DNA of 64,000 nucleotides from Methanohalophilus halophilus (GTDB taxonomy: Archaea; Halobacteriota; Methanosarcinia; Methanosarcinales; Methanosarcinaceae): positions 1,316,057 through 1,380,056 of the forward strand of contig NZ_CP017921.1 in assembly GCF_001889405.1 (NCBI RefSeq), given 5' to 3'. The notes under the pieces are model-generated. The model worked only from the letters and a program-made list of their open reading frames with translations, did no database searches and was not told the DNA's origin. Of this stretch, positions 37,211-44,000 are shown in pieces. Positions within the stretch are counted from its first letter, which is position 1. Each line of letters starts with the position of its first letter. The position numbers and the translations under genes are program-made.

Positions 37211-37846
37211 ATGGCATATCAATATGAAGAAGATTGGGTTCCTCTTACAAGACTTGGCAGTCTGGTAGCTGAAGGACAGATAACTTCCATGGATGAAGCT
37301 ATTGAGTCAGGTTTGCCAATCAGGGAATCTAATATTGTGGATATACTGTTACCCGGTCTTGAAGATGAAGTACTTGATATTAACATGGTTCAGAGGATGA
37401 CTGATTCTGGAAGACGTGTCAAGTTCAGGGCAACAGTTATTGTAGGAAATGGTGACGGGTATGTAGGTCTTGGTCAGGCCAAAGACGGACAGGTTGGACC
37501 TGCTATCCGCAAGGCAATTCGCAACGCTAAGATGAACATTACTCGTGTAAAACGTGGCTGTGGTTCCTGGGAATGTGGTTGTGGACTTCCACATACTGTT
37601 CCTTCCGAGGTGCGTGGCAAAGCAGGCAGTGTTAATGTAGAACTCAAACCAGCTCCCAGGGGTCTTGGTCTTGCTGCAGGGGACACTGCAAGAAAAGTGC
37701 TTGAAAAGGCCGGTATCAAGGATGTCTGGACAAGGACCGAAGGTCAGACCAGAACTACCCTCAATTTTGCCAAAGCAACTTACAATGCTCTCAAGCATAC
37801 CGGTACAATTAGGGAACCTCTCAAAATGGAATGTAAGGAGGCCTGA
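37211..37846 (+). CDS. rps5: Ribosomal protein uS5
   Basis: 211 aa, decoding-fidelity protein of the small subunit. [20 protein letters not shown], then [20 protein letters not shown] and [20 protein letters not shown] (archaeal Cys insert) and the late [23 protein letters not shown] 37211 with AAGGTGG upstream. Confidence 0.97.
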   Translation: MAYQYEEDWVPLTRLGSLVAEGQITSMDEAIESGLPIRESNIVDILLPGLEDEVLDINMVQRMTDSGRRVKFRATVIVGNGDGYVGLGQAKDGQVGPAIRKAIRNAKMNITRVKRGCGSWECGCGLPHTVPSEVRGKAGSVNVELKPAPRGLGLAAGDTARKVLEKAGIKDVWTRTEGQTRTTLNFAKATYNALKHTGTIREPLKMECKEA

Positions 37847-37848
37847 AA

Positions 37849-38310
37849 ATGTATGCGGTTATAAGAATGCGTGGAAATGTTAATGTCAGGAAAACAATTT
37901 CTGATACATTAACTATGCTTCGCCTGAATCGTATAAATCACTGTGTGATACTCGATGAGACACCCAATAACAGTGGTATGATCCAGAAAGTGAAGGACTA
38001 CGTGGCTTATGGTAAGATTGACGCACAAACCCTTGCCCAGATTCTTGCCAATCGTGGTAAAGTTGAAGGTGGGATTTCCCTTACCGATGAATACATTGCT
38101 GAAAATACAGATTTTGATTCGATTGCTTCTTTTGCAGAAGCTGTTTCCGAAGGCAAAGCCAGTTTTTCCGCAGTTCCAGGTCTGAAACCCGTATTCAGGT
38201 TGCATCCTCCAAGGAAAGGTCATTCAGGTATCAAGAGACCTACTCAGAAGGGTGGGGTACTTGGTAACCATGATGAAAACATCAATGTTCTTCTTAACAA
38301 GATGAGGTGA
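37849..38310 (+). CDS. rpl30: Ribosomal protein uL30
   Basis: 153 aa, the long archaeal form. Opening [20 protein letters not shown] and [20 protein letters not shown] are family motifs; the end [20 protein letters not shown] is archaeal/eukaryotic. ATG 37849 two bases after uS5, with AAGGAGGCC upstream. Confidence 0.97.
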   Translation: MYAVIRMRGNVNVRKTISDTLTMLRLNRINHCVILDETPNNSGMIQKVKDYVAYGKIDAQTLAQILANRGKVEGGISLTDEYIAENTDFDSIASFAEAVSEGKASFSAVPGLKPVFRLHPPRKGHSGIKRPTQKGGVLGNHDENINVLLNKMR

Positions 38311-38314
38311 GATC

Positions 38315-38749
38315 ATGGGTAAAACTCAAACAAAGAAGTACAGGGGTTCCAGAACCTGTGGTGGCGGTACTACCAAAAACAGGCGTGGTGCTGGAAACCG
38401 CGGTGGGCGTGGCAGATGTGGCGAAGTGAATCACCACTTTGTCCTTGCACTCCAGGGTGGTTACACCCACGGTAAGTATGGATTCAAACGTCCTTTGAAA
38501 TCAATTCATGAAGTTTCCATTGTAAATGTGGGTGAACTTGATGAACTTGCAGACCAGCTTGTAGTGGATGGTCTTGCAAATGTTGAGGATGGTGTCTATA
38601 AGATCAATCTTGCAGACCTGGAAATTGAAAAAGTTCTGGGCTCAGGAAAGGTTAACAAAAAAATGGAAATTACAGCATCCAGTTTTTCCGGATCTGCTCG
38701 ATCAAAGATCGAGGAAGCCGGCGGATCATGTGTTGCTATAAAAGAGTAA
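38315..38749 (+). CDS. rpl15: Ribosomal protein uL15
   Basis: 144 aa, late-assembling 23S protein. [20 protein letters not shown] and [20 protein letters not shown] open, and [20 protein letters not shown] closes. ATG 38315 with GAGGTGAGATC upstream. Its TAA lies in the left arm of a hairpin, and secY has its own promoter, so this is the likely end of the ribosomal transcript. Confidence 0.97.
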   Translation: MGKTQTKKYRGSRTCGGGTTKNRRGAGNRGGRGRCGEVNHHFVLALQGGYTHGKYGFKRPLKSIHEVSIVNVGELDELADQLVVDGLANVEDGVYKINLADLEIEKVLGSGKVNKKMEITASSFSGSARSKIEEAGGSCVAIKE

Positions 38750-38770
38750 TGTCTAAATGACATTACTCTT
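38742..38770 (+). terminator. Hairpin overlapping the uL15 stop
   Basis: AAGAGTAATGTC (38742-38753) and GACATTACTCTT (38759-38770) are a perfect 12-bp inverted repeat with a TAAAT loop. The left arm contains the uL15 stop. No long T-run follows, so it could end or stabilise the mRNA 3' end rather than terminate by itself. Confidence 0.5.
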
Positions 38771-38794
38771 ATTAACCTGTCCGATATATTTACA

Positions 38795-38803
38795 TTTATA
38801 TAT
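38795..38803 (+). promoter_or_regulatory. TATA box of secY
   Basis: TTTATATAT, a consensus archaeal box A, lies just after the hairpin at the uL15 end and about 38 bases before the secY ATG. This predicts a short leader holding AAGGTG. It indicates that secY-adk and the following genes can be transcribed separately from the ribosomal genes. Confidence 0.6.
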
Positions 38804-38836
38804 TACAATATTGGAACCCGGCAAAAGGTGTAATTG

Positions 38837-40315
38837 ATGAGCTTTAAGGAAAGTTTAGAACCGTTTTTTAACAGATTACCTGCTGTGGCAAGTCCGGAAG
38901 GGCATGTTCACTTCAAGAATAAACTGCTGTGGACTCTGGGGATCCTCATGCTGTACTTTGCTCTTGCAAATGTACCTCTGTTTGGGCTTTCCTCGGAATC
39001 CATTGACCTATTCGAACAATACAGGGCTTTCTTTGCTGGAGCTTCTGGTTCTTTGATGCTTCTTGGTATTGGGCCTATTGTTACTGCATCCATTGTTCTT
39101 CAGCTTCTCACAGGTGCAGATATTATAAAACTGGACATGTCAGATCCCCGGGATCAAGCATTTTTCCAGGGTGCCCAAAAGTTCCTAGTATTCGTTATGA
39201 TTGTACTTACTGCGCTGCCTCAGATTATTGGAGGTTACATTCAGCCTGATGCAGGTATTGCCGCATCTCTGGGAGTGGGTCTGGGAGTAATTACATTCCT
39301 GATATTCCTCCAGATATGTGTGGGTGGAGTATTGATCCTCTTTATGGACGAAATTGTTTCCAAATGGGGTATTGGATCTGGTGTAGGACTTTTCATTGTT
39401 GCGGGTGTTTCTCAGCAGATTGTGACTGGTTTAATTAACTGGGTACCCGATTCATCAGGATTGCCTTCCGGTATTATTCCCAAATGGCTTTATATCATCC
39501 AGAATGTAGGAGCAGATTATCTTTTCTCCGGTGATGGTTTCATGTTTATCCTGATACAGGGTGGGATATTGGCGCTTATCACTACAGTTGCAATCTTCTT
39601 TTTGGTCGTATATGCAGAAAGTACCCGTATTGAAATTCCTCTTGCACATAGTTCTGTGAAAGGGGCAAGAGGTCGTTTCCCTGTGAAATTGATCTATGCT
39701 TCAGTTCTGCCGATGATCCTTGTCAGGGCACTACAGGCAAACATACAGTTAATCGGTCTTATGCTTGCAGGTCGGGGTATTACAATTTTTGGAGAATACT
39801 CCGGTTCAACCCCTATAAACGGGTTAATGTATTACTTGGCTCCTATCCATAGTCCTTATGACTGGATTCCTTCTTTAGTACAGGAAACCTTTACAGGTTA
39901 TGGTGTGGCTGCCCCTGAACTCTGGCAGATTGGTCTCCACGTAATTGTGGATGCAGCCTTCCTGATTGCCGGTGGTATCATATTTGCGCTGTTCTGGATA
40001 GAGACTACAGGAATGGGTGCCAAACCCACGGCCAGAAAAGTGTTTAATTCCGGTATGCAGATTCCCGGTTTCAGGAGAAATATTGGCAGTATTGAAAAGG
40101 TAATGGACCGCTATATTCCCAAGGTTACTATAATAGGTGGTGCATTTATCGGTGTTCTGACATTGGTTGCCAGTTTGCTTGGTACCATTGGTGGAGCAGG
40201 TGGTACAGGTCTTCTGTTGACTGTAAGTATTGTCTACAGGTTGTATGAAGACATCGCTTCTGAACAGATGATGGAAATGCATCCAATGATGCGGTCTTTC
40301 TTCGGACAGGAGTAA
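38837..40315 (+). CDS. secY: Preprotein translocase subunit SecY
   Basis: 492 aa, the ten-helix channel of the Sec61/SecY complex. LMLLGIGPIVTASIVLQLL, then GGVLILFMDEIVSKWGIGSG with the lateral-gate region and the late ADAAFLIAGG-like region before GMQIPGFRRNIGSIEKVMDR, the basic cytoplasmic loop that meets the ribosome. ATG 38837 with AAAAGGTG upstream was preferred over TTG 38834. It heads a second operon with adk, the EMC3-like gene, cmk and cbf5. Confidence 0.96.
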   Translation: MSFKESLEPFFNRLPAVASPEGHVHFKNKLLWTLGILMLYFALANVPLFGLSSESIDLFEQYRAFFAGASGSLMLLGIGPIVTASIVLQLLTGADIIKLDMSDPRDQAFFQGAQKFLVFVMIVLTALPQIIGGYIQPDAGIAASLGVGLGVITFLIFLQICVGGVLILFMDEIVSKWGIGSGVGLFIVAGVSQQIVTGLINWVPDSSGLPSGIIPKWLYIIQNVGADYLFSGDGFMFILIQGGILALITTVAIFFLVVYAESTRIEIPLAHSSVKGARGRFPVKLIYASVLPMILVRALQANIQLIGLMLAGRGITIFGEYSGSTPINGLMYYLAPIHSPYDWIPSLVQETFTGYGVAAPELWQIGLHVIVDAAFLIAGGIIFALFWIETTGMGAKPTARKVFNSGMQIPGFRRNIGSIEKVMDRYIPKVTIIGGAFIGVLTLVASLLGTIGGAGGTGLLLTVSIVYRLYEDIASEQMMEMHPMMRSFFGQE

Positions 40316-40332
40316 TATTAGGAAGTAAAAAT

Positions 40333-40983
40333 ATGAATGTGGTGTTATTTGGGCCACCGGGTGCCGGAAAAGGCACCCAGGCCAAAGAACTTTCCAGATA
40401 CTATGATATTCCCCATATCTCTACGGGGGATATCCTCAGGGCCAATGTAAAGCAAGGAACCGAACTGGGCAAAAAGGCGGAGCATTACATGAACCGCGGA
40501 GAACTTGTGCCCGATGAAGTTCTGATAGGTATTATTAAAAATCGTCTGGCAGAACCTGATTGCAAGAAAGGTTATTTGCTGGATGGTTATCCCCGTACAA
40601 TACCACAGGCTGATGCCCTGGATGGTATTCTTGATGAAATCGGAATGCCACTGGATGTCGTGCTGAATATTGATGTTCCGGATGAAGAACTTGTAGGACG
40701 CCTTTCCGGTCGTTACATGTGTAAATGTGGTAACAGTTATCACATAAAGTTCAATCCTCCAAAAAATGAAGGTCTCTGTGACTCCTGTGGGGGACAACTG
40801 TACCAGCGTGATGATGATAAGGAAGAAGTCATTCGCCAGCGTTTGGAATCCTATAAAAATAAGACACAGCCATTGATAGATTATTATGCTAACAAGGATT
40901 TAGTGGTGCATATCAATGGCGAAAAGGACATAAAGGATGTATTTGATGATATTCGTGGTGTCCTTGATAAATATGTGAATTGA
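40333..40983 (+). CDS. adk: Adenylate kinase, zinc-lid type
   Basis: Interconverts ATP+AMP and 2 ADP. 216 aa with the bacterial-like long form: P-loop GPPGAGKGTQAKEL, AMP-binding STGDILRANV, DGYPRTIPQADAL, and a lid with four cysteines (MCKCGNSYH, then CDSCGG) that bind zinc, followed by RDDDKEEVIRQRLESY. ATG 40333, 17 bases after secY. Confidence 0.96.
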   Translation: MNVVLFGPPGAGKGTQAKELSRYYDIPHISTGDILRANVKQGTELGKKAEHYMNRGELVPDEVLIGIIKNRLAEPDCKKGYLLDGYPRTIPQADALDGILDEIGMPLDVVLNIDVPDEELVGRLSGRYMCKCGNSYHIKFNPPKNEGLCDSCGGQLYQRDDDKEEVIRQRLESYKNKTQPLIDYYANKDLVVHINGEKDIKDVFDDIRGVLDKYVN

Positions 40984-40995
40984 ATTTAATGAAAA

Positions 40996-41634
40996 ATGTC
41001 GGTGATGGTTGCCTTGGAAAATGCAAAATTAAAACAGCTGCTTGAAAGATTTGTCATAGCTGTAGGTATATCTCTTATGCTTGGAATCGTTCTGATTGGC
41101 GAGGAAGGCAGGGAAATAATCGGATCGATTGTGGGAATTATAATGGACCCAATCATCATGCTGGTTGGTGAGAGTAATTTCCATGTTATGCTTTTTATCA
41201 TGGCTGCCATTACTGCTCTTTATGCTTCTCTTATCCAGAAATATACTATTGACTGGGAACTTATGCGCAGTACTCAGGAGCGTATGAAATCTTTCCAAAA
41301 GGAGTATCGTGAAGCGCAGTTGGCCCAGAACAATTACATGATCAATAAACTGGATGAGCAGCGTAAGGAAATGATGTCTGACCAGATGGAAATGTCCAAG
41401 CAGCAGTTCAAGCCAATGGCCTATATTAGTATTATATCCCTTCCACTTTTCATGTGGGCATATTACTACATAAGTGAACATGGTAGTGCTGTACTTACAT
41501 TCCCCTTCATGGGTGAGACCCTTCTGACAACTCCTATAATCGGGCCTATCCAGTACTGGATATTCTGGTATTTTATCACTTCTCTGGCTATCAGTCAGGT
41601 TGTGCGAAAGGCTCTGGATATCGGTGGCGTGTGA
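40996..41634 (+). CDS. DUF106/EMC3-like membrane insertase
   Basis: 212 aa. This archaeal family is related to Oxa1/YidC, EMC3 and TMCO1 and lies beside secY, consistent with membrane-protein insertion. An N-terminal hydrophobic segment (FVIAVGISLMLGIVLIG), a second near residue 70, a cytosolic coiled coil with EYREAQ and QRKEMMSDQMEMSKQQFKPM, then two more helices near residues 140 and 180-200. The Met-rich amphipathic segment resembles substrate-binding parts of insertases. The start is uncertain among ATG 40996, ATG 41005 and a TTG at 41014. Its TGA abuts the cmk ATG. Confidence 0.9.
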   Translation: MSVMVALENAKLKQLLERFVIAVGISLMLGIVLIGEEGREIIGSIVGIIMDPIIMLVGESNFHVMLFIMAAITALYASLIQKYTIDWELMRSTQERMKSFQKEYREAQLAQNNYMINKLDEQRKEMMSDQMEMSKQQFKPMAYISIISLPLFMWAYYYISEHGSAVLTFPFMGETLLTTPIIGPIQYWIFWYFITSLAISQVVRKALDIGGV

Positions 41635-42174
41635 ATGCTTCTTACTATAAGCGGTCTTCCGGGCAGTGGAACCACCACCGTGTCCCGCATGCTCGCCTTG
41701 CATTATGACATCGAAATGATTTCAGCAGGTGACGTTTTCCGCAATCTTGCAAAAGAACATTCCATGAGTCTGGGTGAATTTGGAAAACTTGCCGAATCCG
41801 ATCCTGCAATAGACAGGATGATTGATGAGAGACAGCAAGATATTGCTTTAAGCCGGGATAACATAATTCTGGAGGGCAGGCTTGCCGGTCATATGGCAGG
41901 TGATGAAGCACTGTGTATATGGCTCAAAGCATCCCGAAAGGTCCGTGTTGAACGTATCGTTGGGCGTGAAGGTTCTTCTTTTGAAGCAAAACTCAACGAA
42001 ACAATAGAAAGGGAATCTTCCGAAGCTTTGAGATATCGCGAAATATATGATATAGATATAAATGACCTTTCAATCTATGATCTGGTGATCGAGTCAAACC
42101 GCTGGAACCAATACCAGATATGTGATATATTAAAGGCCGCAATTGATAATCTGGGTGGGTTTTTTAACGAATAA
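41635..42174 (+). CDS. cmk: Cytidylate kinase
   Basis: Phosphorylates CMP and dCMP. 179 aa, archaeal short form. ISGLPGSGTTTVSRMLA is the P-loop (Thr-rich GSGTTT is typical), ISAGDVFRNLAKEHSMSLGE the nucleotide-binding segment, and ESSEALRYREIYDIDINDLS the C-terminal motif. The ATG follows the upstream TGA with no gap. The 3' end overlaps the start of cbf5. Confidence 0.93.
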   Translation: MLLTISGLPGSGTTTVSRMLALHYDIEMISAGDVFRNLAKEHSMSLGEFGKLAESDPAIDRMIDERQQDIALSRDNIILEGRLAGHMAGDEALCIWLKASRKVRVERIVGREGSSFEAKLNETIERESSEALRYREIYDIDINDLSIYDLVIESNRWNQYQICDILKAAIDNLGGFFNE

Positions 42175-43183
42175 TATTAATGCTGATTACGATTTAACCC
42201 GACAAAGGGAATATATTCTCAAAGCAGCTGCTCATACAGATCCGTCTTATGGTTGTCCTCCTCTTAAGCGTCCTCTCTCTTTTTACATCAGGATGGGAGT
42301 GGTAAACCTTGACAAACCTGCTGGGCCTACAAGTCATGAGGTCACTGCGTGGGTCAGGGATATGCTTGAACTTCCCAGAGCAGGCCATTCAGGGTCCCTG
42401 GATCCACGTGTGACAGGGGTCTTGCCGATTATGCTGGGTAAGGCAACAAAAGCTGTCTCCGCACTTCGTCTTTCAGCCAAGGAATATATCTGCCTCATGC
42501 GCCTCCATGAAAATGTTCCTGAAGAACGTGTGCGAAAGGTATGCGATGAATTTACCGGTCCTATATACCAGACCCCTCCTGTAGTTTCGGCAGTCAAGCG
42601 TGCTATCAGGACGCGCAATATTTATTCCTTTGATGTTCTGGAAGTCGAAGACGATCTTGTACTTTTCAGGGTTAGATGTGAGGCAGGAACCTATATACGC
42701 AAACTCTGTCATGATATCGGGCTTGTGATTGGCTGTGGGGCCCATATGCAACAGCTCAGAAGGGTTGGTACAGGACCATTTGATGAGTCATCGCTTGTCA
42801 CTCTGCATGACCTGAAAGACGCTTTTGTATTCTGGCAGGAAAATGGTGATGAAGACCATTTGCGTCGTATTATTAGGCCAATGGAGGAAGCCCTTGTACA
42901 CTTGCCGCACATCACAATCCGTGATTCCGCCGTGAGTGCGATTTGTCATGGGGCAGCACTTACAGTACCGGGTATTGTCGGTCTCGATTCTGATGTCCAA
43001 AAAAAGGCTGATGTTGCTGTTTTTAGTTTGAAAGGTGAAGTTGTTGCTCTTGCAAAAGCATCAATGGACTCATCTGAGATCCTGGATTTATCCAGCGGAA
43101 TTGCTGCTATCACCGAAAGAGTAATAATGGATGCCGATGTTTATCCGAGTCGCTGGAATACAAAACGTATGCAGCGTACATGA
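42155..43183 (+). CDS. cbf5: tRNA/rRNA pseudouridine synthase Cbf5/TruB
   Basis: Catalytic protein of H/ACA RNPs, and also tRNA U55 synthase in archaea. About 342 aa. YGCPPLKRPLSFYIRMGVVN, then LDKPAGPTSHEVTAWV and the catalytic Asp in GHSGSLDPRVTGVLPIMLGK; AGTYIRKLCHDIGLVIG follows, and a PUA domain ends the protein (ITIRDSAVSAICHGAALTVP). The start is not clear: the archaeal N-terminal extension is in frame back into cmk, so GTG 42155 is my choice (20-base overlap), with TTG 42143 as alternative. ATG 42293 would cut conserved residues. No eL14 or eL34 gene lies between cmk and cbf5, unlike in some archaea. Confidence 0.92.
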   Translation: MGFLTNNINADYDLTRQREYILKAAAHTDPSYGCPPLKRPLSFYIRMGVVNLDKPAGPTSHEVTAWVRDMLELPRAGHSGSLDPRVTGVLPIMLGKATKAVSALRLSAKEYICLMRLHENVPEERVRKVCDEFTGPIYQTPPVVSAVKRAIRTRNIYSFDVLEVEDDLVLFRVRCEAGTYIRKLCHDIGLVIGCGAHMQQLRRVGTGPFDESSLVTLHDLKDAFVFWQENGDEDHLRRIIRPMEEALVHLPHITIRDSAVSAICHGAALTVPGIVGLDSDVQKKADVAVFSLKGEVVALAKASMDSSEILDLSSGIAAITERVIMDADVYPSRWNTKRMQRT

Positions 43184-43193
43184 AATCATATTT

Positions 43194-43276
43194 GCTGAGG
43201 TAGTCTAGCGGTACGGCGCAAGCCTGGAAAGCTTGTGGGGCTTGACCCCTCGGGAGTTCGAATCTCCCCCTCAGCG
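43194..43276 (+). tRNA. tRNA-Ser (GGA)
   Basis: GCTGAGG pairs with CCTCAGC (7 bp), discriminator G43276, CCA not encoded. The D arm is GTC/GGC; the anticodon stem CAAGC/GCTTG closes the loop CTGGAAA, giving anticodon GGA. A long variable arm (GGGG-CTTGA-CCCC) marks a class II serine tRNA. The T arm is GGGAG-TTCGAAT-CTCCC. It starts 10 bases after cbf5, whose product modifies tRNA, and is followed by a TCTCTCTTTTTC run that probably ends transcription. Confidence 0.97.
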
Positions 43277-43327
43277 TCTCTCTTTTTCAATAGGTGTTAA
43301 GATCTAATAGGGATTATTTGCAGAAAG

Positions 43328-43828
43328 TTACTTTTGGTTTATGTGTCTGTTTTTAGCTTCTTTAATTACATTGATTGCATTTTCCAGACTTTTCCATCCG
43401 ATTATCTCCACATCTTTATTTTCTAAGTTTTTATACGTCTCAAAAAAATGAGTAATCTCCTTTAACAGATGAGGTGGGACCTGATCTATTATTTCTATGT
43501 GTATCCACAATGGGTCACTTTCCGGAACACATAGTATCTTTTCATCTCTGCCTTTATCATCCTTCATATCAAATAGTGCAACAGGGTGCACATCTATCAA
43601 ACAACCGGGGAATGTGGGTTCCCATGTTAATACCAATGCATCTAAAGGGTCTCCGTCAAGTGCAAGGGTGTTGGGAAAGAAACCGTAATCACAGGGATAG
43701 ACCATCGAAGAAAAAAGCATCCTGTCAAACTTTATCATTTCCTTTTCCTTGTCATACTCATATTTATTTCGACTTCCTTTTGGAATTTCTATAAGTACAC
43801 TTTCAATTTGTCTTTTAACCATCTTCAC
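43328..43828 (-). CDS. ppa: Soluble inorganic pyrophosphatase, family I
   Basis: Hydrolyses PPi, pulling biosynthetic reactions forward. 166 aa. EIPKGSRNKYEYDKEKEMI opens; MVYPCDYGFFPNTLALDGDP with DALVL contains the catalytic Asp cluster (D-G-D-P-L-D-A), and a later DDKGRDEKILCVPESDP supplies further metal ligands. The reverse-strand start ATG 43828 has AGGTGTGAAG upstream. A 10-bp palindrome lies upstream, and a TATA-like TTGTATAAG on the minus strand lies next to it. Confidence 0.95.
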   Translation of the reverse strand: MKMVKRQIESVLIEIPKGSRNKYEYDKEKEMIKFDRMLFSSMVYPCDYGFFPNTLALDGDPLDALVLTWEPTFPGCLIDVHPVALFDMKDDKGRDEKILCVPESDPLWIHIEIIDQVPPHLLKEITHFFETYKNLENKDVEIIGWKSLENAINVIKEAKNRHINQK

Positions 43829-43893
43829 ACCTTGTTTTATTATATTTGCCTCTATTCTATTTCATCATGGTGCATATTTCAGTTACTTATACA

Positions 43894-43917
43894 AACATTG
43901 ATAAAGATATCAATGTT
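43894..43917. promoter_or_regulatory. Perfect palindrome between ppa and the P-type ATPase
   Basis: AACATTGATA (43894-43903) and TATCAATGTT (43908-43917) are perfect 10-base arms around AAGA. On the minus strand the site immediately precedes the TATA-like TTGTATAAG of ppa, the BRE position, so a bound protein would control ppa. It may also affect the divergent ATPase gene, which starts 84 bases away and has no clear promoter of its own. Confidence 0.5.
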
Positions 43918-44000
43918 AACCTATTATTCAGATGGGGATTTCTGGGGAGAGGTTTATTCAATCACAAAATCTTTAACTCCATAATTCCATTCCTTTTTTT

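Noticed and set aside
41940-42300. Possible missing eL34/eL14 genes between adk, cmk and cbf5
   Set aside because: The genes abut or overlap with no room; I see no remnant, so this is a lineage gene order rather than damage.
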